A DNA stretch of 64,000 bases from Lentisphaerae bacterium GWF2_45_14 (GCA_001804785.1 MHBG01000018.1:1-64000); one strand, 5' to 3'. Positions 34,912 to 44,392 are shown, numbered from the stretch's first letter. Notes: generated by a model not told the origin, from the sequence alone. Translations and numbers: made by a program.

Positions 34912-36662
34912 TGCGTATGGAGAAGTTCATGAGACTTTTCTCCCAGCGGTTTTTTCAGGAATTCCTCATATATCTTCTTTATGTCGGGGTTTTCATGTGA
35001 TTTGCGCAGCTTCTTACCCTCATCTTCGCGGTAAAGAGCGCTGATTCTAGCATTTCTTACCTTATCATCGGTTAGCCTAGGCTGTCCGCCGCCTCCGATA
35101 CATCCGCCCGGACAGCACATGACTTCGATAAAGTGATAAGTCGCTTCACCACTAATAATCTTTTCCATAAGTTTTTTAACATTGCTGAGGCCGTGAACGA
35201 CCGCAACCTTGAGTTCCACGCCTTTCAGGAAATCCCAGTCAGGCACGGTGCTCTCGATTTTGACAGAAGCCTCTTTGACACCCTGAAGCCCGGCAATCGG
35301 AGTGACGTGGAGCTTCGGAAATGGAAAGTCTTTTCCAGTGACAATCTCATAAACTGTGCGCAGGGCCGCTTCCATGACACCGCCGGTGTTCCCGAAAATG
35401 TCAGCAGCGCCGGAGGATTGCCCCAGAGGGGAATCCATGACGCCGTCTTCCAGCTGGTCGAAGTCCAGTCCAGCTTGCCGGATCATTCTTCCTAGTTCAC
35501 GAGTGGTCAGTACAATATCAACATCCTGATAACCGCTACTGTTCATTTCAGGTCGTTGCGCTTCATATTTTTTAGCGGTGCACGGCATTACCGATACGAC
35601 CACCATGTCTTCCGGTTTTCTGCCTATCTTTTCGGCGTAGAAAGTTTTGGCTACCGCTCCGAACATCTGCTGAGGTGATTTACAGGTGGATATATTCGGC
35701 AGTATCTGCGGGAAAAAAGACTCAGCATAATTTATCCATCCCGGAGAGCAGCTGGTAAGCATCGGAAGGGCTACATTCTTATCCTTCTCGACCAATGCCT
35801 TTTTCAGGCGTGTCAGGAGTTCAGTGCCTTCCTCTATAATTGTGAGGTCAGCCGTGAAGTTAGTGTCGAAAACCGCGTCAAAACCGATTTTGCGCAGGGC
35901 CGTTACCATTTTGCCCGTTACGAGCGTGCCCGGCTCATAATCGAAACATTCGCCGAGGGCGGCGCGAATCGCGGGAGCCGTTTGTACGACAACAAATTTA
36001 TTGGGATTGTCGATGGCTTTCCATACTTCATCTATCTGGTCTCTTTCCGAAATAGCACCGACCGGGCATACCGCCGCGCATTGTCCGCATTGCACGCAGG
36101 TTACCGAATCAAGTGTGCCATTGAACGCCGGCCCGATGTAGGTTTTAAAACCACGCCCCTGCGGGAAAATCGAACCGACTCCTTGTATAAGGTTACAGAC
36201 CGTCACACAACGGCGGCAATTTATACATTTAGCGGAATCCCTGACTAGGGCAGGAGTACTTTCGTCAAGTATCCGGCGGGATTTTTCGCCCTGATAACGA
36301 ATCAGCTTAATACCCATTTCCTGGGCAAGAGACTGTAATTCACAGTCTTCGTTGCGGTCACAGAGCTGACAGTCGCCTTCATGTTCGGAAAGCAGGAGCT
36401 CTACCACAAGTTTTCGCGCTTCGCGGGCCATCTTGCTGTTTGTATAGACCTTCATGCCCTCTTTAATAGGAGTCGAACAAGACGCGACAGGGTCTCGTAT
36501 TCCTTCGACTTCAACTAGGCATACCCTGCATGCGCCGATGGGCTCAAAGTTCTGCATATAGCACAGGGTGGGAATGTTGATATTGATTTTCTTAGCCGCT
36601 TGAAGAATCGTTGTTCCCTCTTCGGCTTCCACCGTCATATTATTTATCGTCAATTTCGGCAT
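34887..36662 (-). CDS. [FeFe] hydrogenase catalytic subunit (HydA/HndD type)
   Basis: The 591-residue protein has, in order, a [2Fe-2S] domain (about 33-65), a His-ligated [4Fe-4S] segment (HEGDCQLCDRNEDC), two [4Fe-4S] sites (CINCRRCVTVC, CVQCGQCAAVCP) and the H-cluster domain with all three motifs: TSCSPGW, MPCTAKKYE and the CCPGGCIGGGGQP motif. All ligands are present, so it should be active. With the two upstream genes it forms an NAD(P)-linked, probably electron-bifurcating, soluble hydrogenase that couples H2 to ferredoxin and pyridine nucleotides. It is the last gene of its operon, 35 bases after the fused flavoprotein. Confidence 0.95.
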   Translation of the reverse strand: MPKLTINNMTVEAEEGTTILQAAKKININIPTLCYMQNFEPIGACRVCLVEVEGIRDPVASCSTPIKEGMKVYTNSKMAREARKLVVELLLSEHEGDCQLCDRNEDCELQSLAQEMGIKLIRYQGEKSRRILDESTPALVRDSAKCINCRRCVTVCNLIQGVGSIFPQGRGFKTYIGPAFNGTLDSVTCVQCGQCAAVCPVGAISERDQIDEVWKAIDNPNKFVVVQTAPAIRAALGECFDYEPGTLVTGKMVTALRKIGFDAVFDTNFTADLTIIEEGTELLTRLKKALVEKDKNVALPMLTSCSPGWINYAESFFPQILPNISTCKSPQQMFGAVAKTFYAEKIGRKPEDMVVVSVMPCTAKKYEAQRPEMNSSGYQDVDIVLTTRELGRMIRQAGLDFDQLEDGVMDSPLGQSSGAADIFGNTGGVMEAALRTVYEIVTGKDFPFPKLHVTPIAGLQGVKEASVKIESTVPDWDFLKGVELKVAVVHGLSNVKKLMEKIISGEATYHFIEVMCCPGGCIGGGGQPRLTDDKVRNARISALYREDEGKKLRKSHENPDIKKIYEEFLKKPLGEKSHELLHTHYHAQEKI

Positions 36663-36697
36663 TTTATTTTTTCCTCATGATAAAAGGTTCCTTGTCC

Positions 36698-39600
36698 TTA
36701 TTGCGCAGGCGGCATTTTGCCGTAATCGCAGCGAAGACAACGTTTTGCCTGACGAACCGCTACCGCTTCACTCCATGGCAGTTCCACCTCGTCAAAATTA
36801 TTTCTTCGGCGCTCGACAGCAATCAACGGCTGTTTTTCGCGCGGATAAGGTACTGGGTCGGCATCCGGGTCAAAAGATGTATCTGAAGCTTTATCCTGAC
36901 GCCAGAAGGCGTGGCTTTCACCCGTCAGATAATCATCGATCCCGGCCGCGGCCTTTTCTCCGGCACTGACGGCTTCAATTACGGACCATGGCCCGGTGAC
37001 GATATCGCCTCCGGCAAAAATCCATTTTTCCGAGGTTTGCCCTGTCAGCGGGTTTGCCTTGATATAATTGTTGGGATTAAGCTCAAGATCGATATCCTTG
37101 ATATAGCTTTTGAGGGATGAAGCCTGACTGACCGCGGCAATAATCTGATCTGCCTCAATGACAAATTCATTTCCGCCTTGGTCATCCGCCTTCCGTCGGC
37201 CTGTTCTATCGAATTCGCCAAGACGCATTTGCCGGCATTTGACTCCTGTAGCTTTCCCATCTTTTCCCTCTATTTCAACGGGTGCCGTCAGCATTAGCAT
37301 TTTCACGCCTTCGTTTTCGGCCTCTTCAACCTCTTCTTCATAAGCCGGCATCTGCTCCCGTGTCCGCCTGTAAATCAAGGTTACTTCTTCTGCTCCGAGC
37401 CGCAGCGCCGTTCTTGATGCGTCAACAGCGGCATTCCCGCCGCCTACGACGACGACTTTCTGTCCGACAGGTACGGAACCTTTGACGTTGTATTGTTTAA
37501 GGAATGTGAGTGCTTGTGTGACACCTTCCAATTCTTCACCCGGCAGTCCGAGCTTTATGGAGTCGGATGCTCCTACGGCAATGAATATGGCGTCATAGCC
37601 TTCTTCTTTAAGCTGATCAATTGTAAAGTCACTTCCCAGTTTTTTTCCTGTTTCAATATCCACGCCCAAACGTTCAATCATACGGATTTCGCGGGCTAGG
37701 ATTTCACGTGGCAGACGGTAAGCCGGGATAGCCTGTACTAACATACCTCCGGGTCGGGATTCGGCTTCGAAAACTTTCGGTTTGTATCCCATTCGGGCTA
37801 GAAAAAATGCGCATGACAGACCGGATGGACCGGCACCGATAATTGCTATTTTCCGTTTTGCATTTTCAGCATTTTCACGAACTTCAGGCACCTGTACCGT
37901 AACTTCCTGATCGACCATGAAGCGTTTTATTCCACGGATTGAAAGGGGCTCGTCGAGTGAAGCCCGGCGGCAACGGCTTTCGCAGGTATGATAGCATACA
38001 CGTGCACAGGCGGCTGCGAAAGGGTTTCTTTCGCGATGCAGACGCAATGCTTCGGCATAACGTTTTTCAGCAACCAGCGAAACGAAGCCGGGTACATCCA
38101 CTCCGGCAGGGCAGGCGCTCTGGCAAGGCGCCCTGACCAGCCCGGCGCAAACACCGACCGAACAGCGTTTTTCCCTGATATGCTCTTCATATTCATCTCT
38201 GAAGTAGCGCAAGGTGGAAAGGACAGGATTTGCTGCGGTTTTGCAGAGGCCGCATAAGGCGGTTTTCTTGAGCATTTCCCCGAGCGAGACTAGCTTGTCA
38301 AGGTCCTCATCCTCACCTTTTCCCGCACATATTCTTTCCAGTATTTCAAGCAGACGCTTGGTTCCTATTCTGCCGGGGGCGCATTTGCCGCAGGCCTCGT
38401 CCTGAGTGAACTCAAGGAAGAAACGGGCGACATCGACCATACAGGTATTGTCGTCCATGACGACCAGACCCCCGGAGCCCATAATAGCACCGAGTTCCAT
38501 CAATGTTTCATAATCGACGGGAACGCTCAAATGCTGTTTCGGGATGCATCCGCCTGAAGGTCCGCCGATTTGAGCGGATTTATATTCTTTACCACTCGGA
38601 ATGCCGCCGCCGATGTCGTAAATGATCTCGCCGATGCTTGTTCCGATGGGGACTTCAATCAACCCGATATTATTAAGATTACCGGTCAATGCAAAGATTT
38701 TCGTGCCCGGAGATTTCTCGGTGCCAACTTTTCTGAATTCCGCTGCGCCGTCGTTGATTATCATGGGAATATTACCAAAAGTTTCAACATTGTTGAGAAC
38801 TGTGGGCATTCCCCATAACCCTTTGTCTGTCGGGAAGGGCGGTCTCGGCGAGGGCTCCCCGCGCTTGCCTTCAATTGAGTGCAGCAGGGCTGTCTCCTCT
38901 CCGCAGACGAACGCGCCCGAGCCTTGGGCAACGAAAATATCAAAGCAGAAATCTGTGCCCAGAATGTTTTTCCCAAGCAGACCGCGTTCACGACAGGCTT
39001 GAATGGCTATTTCTAGGCGTTTTAACGCCAGCGGGTACTCCGCGCGACAATAAATGTAACCGGTATCGGCTCCGATAGCTCTTGCACCAATCATTATTCC
39101 TTCAAGTATCGCATGGGGATCCGATTCTATGAGACTGCGGTCCATGAAGGCACCTGGGTCACCTTCGTCCGCATTGCAGACAATGTACTTCCGGTCGCCC
39201 TTAGACTTTGAACAGAACTCCCATTTCAGTCCGGTGGAGAACCCGGCCCCGCCTCTGCCTCTCAGTCCAGATGCCTTGACTTCCGCAATGATGTCCTGAG
39301 TTTTCATTGAAAGGGCTTTTGACAGGGCGGCATAACCGCCGGTGCCTATATATTCATCTATGCTCTCGGCGGCGATTCTGCCTTTGTTTTTGAGGACTTT
39401 GAGTTTTTGTTTTGCGAAAAAAGGTATTTCGCGATAAAAAGGAATTGGCGAACCGGTACCGTTATTGCGGTACATCAGGCGCTCTACTGGGACTTCTTTA
39501 ATGATGTGGCTTTCGATAATTTCCGCGGCATCATCAGGAGATACCTTCTGATAAAAATATCCTCCGGGATAGATTACCACAATCGGTCCGGCGGCACAGA

Positions 39601-39916
39601 ATCCGTTACAGCCCGTTTCCAGCAGTTCCGCACGGTCCCTCTCAAAGGAAACATCTCCATGCTTTTCACAGGCGTTCTCTTTTACCTTGACCTTTTTCTG
39701 AAGCCCGTGCTTTTCTATTTCATCCAGCAGAGCCTGTTTCAGTTTAAGGGCACCCGATGAGATACAACTGGTACCCATGCATAGCATTATATCAAAAATT
39801 TTTTCATCGCGAATCTTTTTGCCATCCCAGTCGCGCAATGCCATGCGGGAGGCCATTTCTTCCCTGATATGTTTGATATCCTGAGCGTTTTTTATGACTT
39901 TGTTGTTATTGCTCAT
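36698..39916 (-). CDS. NuoF-like hydrogenase subunit fused to a GltD/NfnB-like flavoprotein
   Basis: From ATG 39916 (GGAGG eight bases upstream) the protein is 1072 residues. Residues about 30-125 are a thioredoxin-like [2Fe-2S] domain (MLCMGTSC, GCNGFCAAGP); about 190-430 the NuoF FMN/NADH domain (GRGGAGFSTGLKWEF, CGEETALLHSIEG); then an SLBB segment and the [4Fe-4S] site CGKCAPGR. From about 585 a GltD-type domain follows: Fe-S cysteines (CQSACPAGVDVPG, CARVCYHTCE), FAD site IIGAGPSGLSCAF, NAD(P) site VVGGGNAAVDASRTA and AGGDIVTGPWSV. The fusion suggests a link to NADPH in addition to NADH. It overlaps the NuoE-like gene by eleven bases. Confidence 0.92.
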   Translation of the reverse strand: MSNNNKVIKNAQDIKHIREEMASRMALRDWDGKKIRDEKIFDIMLCMGTSCISSGALKLKQALLDEIEKHGLQKKVKVKENACEKHGDVSFERDRAELLETGCNGFCAAGPIVVIYPGGYFYQKVSPDDAAEIIESHIIKEVPVERLMYRNNGTGSPIPFYREIPFFAKQKLKVLKNKGRIAAESIDEYIGTGGYAALSKALSMKTQDIIAEVKASGLRGRGGAGFSTGLKWEFCSKSKGDRKYIVCNADEGDPGAFMDRSLIESDPHAILEGIMIGARAIGADTGYIYCRAEYPLALKRLEIAIQACRERGLLGKNILGTDFCFDIFVAQGSGAFVCGEETALLHSIEGKRGEPSPRPPFPTDKGLWGMPTVLNNVETFGNIPMIINDGAAEFRKVGTEKSPGTKIFALTGNLNNIGLIEVPIGTSIGEIIYDIGGGIPSGKEYKSAQIGGPSGGCIPKQHLSVPVDYETLMELGAIMGSGGLVVMDDNTCMVDVARFFLEFTQDEACGKCAPGRIGTKRLLEILERICAGKGEDEDLDKLVSLGEMLKKTALCGLCKTAANPVLSTLRYFRDEYEEHIREKRCSVGVCAGLVRAPCQSACPAGVDVPGFVSLVAEKRYAEALRLHRERNPFAAACARVCYHTCESRCRRASLDEPLSIRGIKRFMVDQEVTVQVPEVRENAENAKRKIAIIGAGPSGLSCAFFLARMGYKPKVFEAESRPGGMLVQAIPAYRLPREILAREIRMIERLGVDIETGKKLGSDFTIDQLKEEGYDAIFIAVGASDSIKLGLPGEELEGVTQALTFLKQYNVKGSVPVGQKVVVVGGGNAAVDASRTALRLGAEEVTLIYRRTREQMPAYEEEVEEAENEGVKMLMLTAPVEIEGKDGKATGVKCRQMRLGEFDRTGRRKADDQGGNEFVIEADQIIAAVSQASSLKSYIKDIDLELNPNNYIKANPLTGQTSEKWIFAGGDIVTGPWSVIEAVSAGEKAAAGIDDYLTGESHAFWRQDKASDTSFDPDADPVPYPREKQPLIAVERRRNNFDEVELPWSEAVAVRQAKRCLRCDYGKMPPAQ

Positions 39917-40424
39917 CCCCAGTTCCTCCCCTATATGCTCCCAGTATTTCATTAACTTTGGAGGGTTTTACTCGACGGTGGACATTTTCATTGACCAGAA
40001 TAACCGGAGCCAGGCCGCAAGCGCCGAAGCAGCGTCCGACTTCCAGAGAAAACAAGCGGTCCTGAGTTGTTTCGCCCACATCTATTTTTAAATCTTTTTT
40101 GACAGCGTCAAGAATTTCCTTCCCTCCGCGAACGTAGCAGGCTGTCCCGAGGCAAACTCGGATTAGGTACTTTCCCCTGGGATGTGTAGAGAAGAAAGAA
40201 TAGAAACTTACCACTCCCGCGACTTCGCTATATGGCTTGTCGAGCTTTGTGCTGACATACTTCAGCACCTTTTCGGGAAGATACCCGAATATCGCCTGTG
40301 CATATTGCAGGATCGGAATTAATCCGCCTGGCCTATCTTTGTATTCGAGCAGGAATTTGTCCAGGCGTTCGAAAAGTTCACCCTCGGAAACATTTTCATT
40401 GCATGCGCACGTTGCTTCTTTCAT
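39906..40424 (-). CDS. NuoE-like [2Fe-2S] hydrogenase subunit
   Basis: The 172-residue protein has the NuoE/HndA fold: an N-terminal helical part (about 15-65, GLIPILQYAQAIFGYLPEKV) and a thioredoxin-like domain with four cysteines in CLGTACY and RCFGACGLAPVI. It passes electrons between the NuoF-like subunit and the catalytic subunit. It is the first gene of the operon and overlaps the next, so the three polypeptides should be made together. Confidence 0.93.
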   Translation of the reverse strand: MKEATCACNENVSEGELFERLDKFLLEYKDRPGGLIPILQYAQAIFGYLPEKVLKYVSTKLDKPYSEVAGVVSFYSFFSTHPRGKYLIRVCLGTACYVRGGKEILDAVKKDLKIDVGETTQDRLFSLEVGRCFGACGLAPVILVNENVHRRVKPSKVNEILGAYRGGTGDEQ

Positions 40425-40792
40425 CCATTCTTCCCTTTCTCAATATTTCAGACTTAATATAAGGCTGACGAATTTGTGTCGTCCAAAGAATTCTAATCTA
40501 TTGAAGCAATTTCAAATTTCGATTGCTCTAAATAAGATTTTTTTCTCGACACCCTGTAAAGCTATAATAACATAACTATTTTTGCAAATGAGGAAAAGTA
40601 ATAATCCGAAAAGACTTTTGATATGATGGAGCCAATACTTTTGAAATTGGCTCAATAATTTAAAAAGCAAAGAAAAAGATTCCGGTTATGTTCCGGTTAT
40701 TCGCTGTAAAACGGAATAAAATAGACTATCACGGCAAAATCAAAAAGAGCTTTCAAAAAGGACTTTGTTCCATTTTTTTGAGGCTAAAAAGT
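40425..40792. other. Intergenic region upstream of the hydrogenase operon and downstream of tRNA-Leu
   Basis: AT-rich and without coding frames. It holds a perfect 8-bp inverted repeat, GAGCCAAT/ATTGGCTC (40629-40636 and 40646-40653, 9-base loop), and a short direct repeat of TTCCGGTTAT near 40680-40700. The hydrogenase promoter must lie here, probably near 40450-40560, but no clear pair is seen, nor a Rex-type site. Confidence 0.45.
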
Positions 40793-40878
40793 TGGTACCG
40801 GAGGAGGGACTTGAACCCTCACTCCCTTGCGGGAACCAGATTTTGAGTCTGGCGCGTCTGCCATTTCGCCACTCCGGC
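40793..40878 (-). tRNA. tRNA-Leu (anticodon CAA)
   Basis: On the minus strand the acceptor stem GCCGGAG pairs with CTCCGGT, followed by A and an encoded CCA. The anticodon stem CCAGA/TCTGG encloses loop CTCAAAA, giving CAA, which reads UUG. A long variable arm (TTCCCGCAAGGGAG) and the TTCAAGT T-loop confirm a class II leucine tRNA, 86 bases including CCA. A T-run follows directly. Confidence 0.96.
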
Positions 40879-40986
40879 CTGTGTGGACGGCTCTAATTAT
40901 AGCGTAAGATAGCGAAAAATCAACTTCTATGCCTTGAAGCTCTGCAATATTGTCTTAATTTAGAGGATTCAAGAAGGAAGAATGCC

Positions 40987-41544
40987 ATGAATGGATTTTT
41001 TAAGACAGTTCCGTTGATGCTGATTGTCATTGGTACGGGTTGTAACAGCTTGCCGGAAGGGCAGCCGCCGGAAGGCACGATAGTGGAACAGTATAATCAA
41101 CCAGAGCGTTATTCTCCTAAACAGGCTGTCAACCAAATGCTTACATCAATAACAACCAGATGTGAGCCCGTGATATTGGCTGGGGCATATGTGCTTACGG
41201 TCAAGAAAGATTTCAAGGCGGAGAGGAATGAAGAGAACCGTCTTCCCGATCAGTTGGCCGCCGAGCTTGTAAAGATGAAGTCGATAAGGACAATGAACCT
41301 TTTTCCCGACGCAAAATATGACTGGGTGCTTAAGAGTACGATAACTCATGGGGACTCAGGCGTGAGCGGATTAGGGGAGCTTGTATGGGAAATGAAGTTT
41401 ATATCACATTTAGACGGCAAGGTTTACTGGCAGGAAAAGCTTATTGTTCAGGAAAAGTCAATGAAGGACAGCAGGGGAAAGAATGAAACTCATATCGTGG
41501 AACGTAAACGGGATAAGGGCGGCGCTGAAAAAAAACTTCCTTGA
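40987..41544 (+). CDS. Predicted lipoprotein, function unknown
   Basis: The 185-residue product opens with a lipoprotein signal peptide (KTVPLMLIVIGTGC; cysteine at 19). The mature part (LPDQLAAELVKMKSIRTMNLF, YDWVLKSTITHGDSG, YWQEKLIV) resembles envelope lipoproteins of the penicillin-binding-protein-activator LpoB type, a comparison made only by eye. Its C-terminal 20 residues are very basic and overlap the exonuclease III gene by 62 bases in another frame, which may reflect a lost stop codon. AAGAAGG lies seven bases upstream of the ATG. Confidence 0.6.
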   Translation: MNGFFKTVPLMLIVIGTGCNSLPEGQPPEGTIVEQYNQPERYSPKQAVNQMLTSITTRCEPVILAGAYVLTVKKDFKAERNEENRLPDQLAAELVKMKSIRTMNLFPDAKYDWVLKSTITHGDSGVSGLGELVWEMKFISHLDGKVYWQEKLIVQEKSMKDSRGKNETHIVERKRDKGGAEKKLP

Positions 41545-42253
41545 ATGGTTGATAGACGAGTCACCCGACATATTATGTGTGCAGGAGACGAAGGTTCATG
41601 ACGGGCTGGTTCCGTCTGAGCTTGAGACCGTACTCGGATACCATGTTTCCTGGTGTGGCGGCGAGCGCAAGGGGTATAGCGGAGTGGCGTGTTTTTCAAA
41701 GAAGGCCCCGCTCAATGTAAAATACGGATTTGGAAAACAAAAGCGTTTTGACTCTGAAGGGCGCATCCTGGAGCTGGAATTCAAAGATTTTACATTATTC
41801 AATATCTACTTTCCGAACGGGCAGAAAGATGATGTGCGTCTTCATTACAAGCTTGATTTTTACGATGCTGCGCTGGAATACTTTGAGGAACTGAGAGCGG
41901 CTGGGAAGGAACTAATCATCTGTGGGGACTACAATACGGCACACAATGAAATAGATCTGGCACGACCGAAGGACAATGAAAAAGTGTCGGGCTTTCTGCG
42001 GATAGAGCGCGATTGGATGGACAAGATAGAGAAGTTCGGCTACATAGATACCTTCAGGAAAAAGCATCCCGATACGGTGAAGTATTCGTGGTGGAGTCTG
42101 AGAACAGCCGCGCGTGAAAGAAACGTAGGCTGGCGGCTGGATTATTTTTATATCACGCCGGGTCTTCTCGGGAAGATGGACGATGCCGGAATAATGAATG
42201 AAATTACTGGCTCTGATCACTGTCCTGTGTATGTTAATCTTTGCGCAATCTAA
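41483..42253 (+). CDS. xth: Exonuclease III (AP endonuclease)
   Basis: The 256-residue protein starts with the hallmark MKLISWNVNGIRA and keeps the family's catalytic pieces: CVQETK (metal-binding Glu), NIYFPNG, ICGDYNTAH (Asp and Asn), DTFRKKHPD and the C-terminal GSDHCPV (Asp-His pair). It cleaves DNA at abasic sites in base-excision repair. The canonical start leaves no doubt about the 62-base overlap with the preceding lipoprotein gene. Confidence 0.96.
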   Translation: MKLISWNVNGIRAALKKNFLEWLIDESPDILCVQETKVHDGLVPSELETVLGYHVSWCGGERKGYSGVACFSKKAPLNVKYGFGKQKRFDSEGRILELEFKDFTLFNIYFPNGQKDDVRLHYKLDFYDAALEYFEELRAAGKELIICGDYNTAHNEIDLARPKDNEKVSGFLRIERDWMDKIEKFGYIDTFRKKHPDTVKYSWWSLRTAARERNVGWRLDYFYITPGLLGKMDDAGIMNEITGSDHCPVYVNLCAI

Positions 42254-42377
42254 GGGTAATACCAATTTGCTCATGATGGCCGGAGCATGACTTAAAAAGC
42301 GAACTACTCTCTATTCTGTAAATACTTGATAATTGGATATATAGCAGGGGTGAAATTTTGCAAAAAAAATACACAAT

Positions 42378-42876
42378 CATCCCATAAAAATGTGAGGATT
42401 TGACAAAAAGGCGGATTCACAGCACCTTTATTTTCACTAAAAGATAAAGGAGGTTCCATGAATCCGTTGAAGAATACCTTAATTCATGACCAAAGGCCGC
42501 TATTATCCCGGTCTGCCGCGACCATTTGCGAACTTTACCGGGCAAGATGGGGCGTGGAGGTGTTTTTCAAGGAAATCAAACAGACCCTGCAGCTTGCCGA
42601 TTTTATGGGCTGCAACGAAAACGCGGTACGATGGCAAGTATGGATTGCACTTCTGGTCTATCTGCTGCTGCGTTTTGTGGCGTGGCACAACAAATGGAAG
42701 CATTCGTTCAGCAGACTCTTCACCTTGATCCGCGGCGTCATCTGGAACTACTTTGATCTCGCCAGCATACTGGCTTGCTGCGAAAATGTCACATCTGCCA
42801 AAAGAGGAGAGCGGAAAACTCTTTCCACACGCTCAACTTTTTCCTAAAAATGGCATTTTTAGGAAATTACGGGATG
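42378..42876 (+). mobile_element. Internally deleted IS4-family insertion sequence
   Basis: The ends CATCCCATAA (42378-42387) and TTACGGGATG (42867-42876) are inverted repeats matching at nine of ten bases. Inside is a transposase remnant. A nearby 19-base hairpin (CCTAAAAATG/CATTTTTAGG, 42843-42863) sits at the right end. At 499 bp the element is about a third of a normal IS4-type length, so most of the transposase gene is gone and it cannot move by itself. No target-site duplication is evident. Confidence 0.7.
42458..42847 (+). pseudogene. IS4-family transposase, C-terminal remnant
   Basis: The 130-residue frame contains the complete YREK signature of IS4-family transposases: Y-x2-R-x3-E-x6-K in ELYRARWGVEVFFKEIKQTL (about 26-45), with the conserved DFMGCNENAVRWQVWIALL after it. 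Active transposases are about 350-450 residues with two further catalytic aspartates, which are absent here. An ATG with AAGGAGG upstream remains, so an internal deletion seems to have joined the 5' end of the gene to its 3' third. Confidence 0.85.
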
Positions 42877-43212
42877 GCTGTGATTTTTATGTGGAATTAG
42901 ACGAAAAGGAAGCCGACAGTACGCAAGTATTGTGGGGTAATGGGGTTTCCGATAAGCTAAAAGGACTTCCAAAGGGCACTGTAATAAAATTCGATATATT
43001 CTTACTTCAGCAGGATTATGCAATCGGCATTCCTGTAAAAAACACGTTATAATGTTTGGGTTACAGTGCCTGCCCTTGGACTGTCAGATAGAACAAGGTT
43101 TCTATATGTTTGGGGCAAAGGCGTATATCTCAACCGCGCGCCGTGGGAGGATAAATCCGTTCCCGAAAGCCGCTACGTCGGATTCAACGGGAAAAGCTAC
43201 GATGGCGATTGA
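42877..43212 (+). pseudogene. 3' end of an unidentified gene interrupted by the IS and frameshifted
   Basis: Right after the IS end, coding-like sequence reads CDFYVELDEKEADSTQVLWG...FDIFLLQQDYAIGIPVK in one frame to about 43040 and continues as YNVWVTVPALGLSDRTRFLYVWGKGVYLN...GFNGKSYDGD in the next frame, ending at TGA 43210-43212. The frame change falls on a run of six A (43037-43042); removing one A joins both parts. The 5' half of the gene is missing. The protein family is not recognised. A sequencing error in the A-run would leave a 5'-truncated but unshifted fragment. Confidence 0.65.
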
Positions 43213-43216
43213 TTTG

Positions 43217-44200
43217 TTAGCTGGACTTTACTTTTTTGCCGGCAAGTGAGGCGGCAGCGAAGATCGTGACGAAGGACGCTATCAGGCACGCGAACGCTAT
43301 GATGGCTGATTTTATTCCATCGAGATCGGTCGCAAGCGCAGCCATCAAGTAGTTGCGGCCAAGCTTATTCGTTACGTCGATCTTCTTTATGGAGAGCTTG
43401 TCGGCCTTGTCTATTCCGCAAAGCAAATATCCATATTTTTGTGTGTTTCCCCGCATTTTCTGTCCAGACGGCGGCGCGATATAAAGTGGGATTCCGGCAA
43501 AGGCCCCTTCGTTATATTCATGTATATGGCCTGCGATGATGCAGGTTATTTTGTATTTCGTGAGAATAGCTTGCAGTTCGTTGATATCTCCTTCCATTGC
43601 GTATTTTTCATTTGGTCTGGGATCAACTGGTGGCACGTGCATGAGAACGACGCAGTTCTTAAAGCCGTTTCTCAGGCGGGCCAGTGTCCCCTCGAGCCAT
43701 ATCTGCTGTTCTTTTCCGAATCGTCCGTCCGCCGTATTCAGTATCACAAAGAGGGTACTGCCGTAGCTGAAATAGTAGTTCATCTGACCGAAGGCACGCT
43801 TGTAGTAAAGAGAACTTGTTCTTCCGCTTTTTGTTATGTCGTGATTACCAGGCACCGCATAGAACGGAATATCGCCGAGCCTGGCGTCAAGGAACTGGAG
43901 TAGATATTCGAAATGGTTGATGGATAGAGCTCTTGCCTGGTCGCCAAGGTGAAAAATAAACTTGATATCTTTTGTCTTTATTTCTTTCAGGATCAAATCG
44001 AGCGGTTCATCCCTCATTCCTGAGTCAGATATCACTGCAAATGAAAAACTGTCAGGTCCTTTGATGAATTCGCCCGCAGGTGGGAGACGGTTTTCGTTCT
44101 GCGCGGTGAAATATATGCTTAGTCCGATTGCCGCCCATGCGGAAAATAAAAGACCTGCCGCGAATAGAAGAAGGGCGAATGCTTTAAGTATTTTTATCAT
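43217..44200 (-). CDS. Membrane-anchored metallophosphoesterase
   Basis: The 327-residue protein has an N-terminal membrane helix (about 5-28), an extracytoplasmic calcineurin-like phosphoesterase domain with ISDSG (D-x-G variant), HLGDQA (GDxx), VPGNHDI (GNHD), LMHVPP and AGHIHE (GHxH), and a C-terminal membrane helix (about 298-320). It would act at the outer face of the inner membrane. It belongs to the same superfamily as 3265-4173 but differs in anchoring. Divergent from cimA. Confidence 0.85.
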   Translation of the reverse strand: MIKILKAFALLLFAAGLLFSAWAAIGLSIYFTAQNENRLPPAGEFIKGPDSFSFAVISDSGMRDEPLDLILKEIKTKDIKFIFHLGDQARALSINHFEYLLQFLDARLGDIPFYAVPGNHDITKSGRTSSLYYKRAFGQMNYYFSYGSTLFVILNTADGRFGKEQQIWLEGTLARLRNGFKNCVVLMHVPPVDPRPNEKYAMEGDINELQAILTKYKITCIIAGHIHEYNEGAFAGIPLYIAPPSGQKMRGNTQKYGYLLCGIDKADKLSIKKIDVTNKLGRNYLMAALATDLDGIKSAIIAFACLIASFVTIFAAASLAGKKVKSS

Positions 44201-44392
44201 TATTTACCTTTTGTTCAACGGCACTATATGCTCTTTTTCCCCTTATTTCCAGTCAGGGATGTGGGCTTATTCCCAAAAAGAAATCATGAAATATTTGTTT
44301 TTATAATAGAGGGGATTTATATTCCATATTCGTTGCTGTAGGCGTAAAACTTTATTAGTGAGCCGCAGCGCGGTCTATGTAAAAGGAGAATT

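Noticed and set aside
42753-42876. First part of a frame running out of the IS into the following fragment
   Set aside because: It is the transposase read in the wrong frame; only the part after the IS end looks coding.
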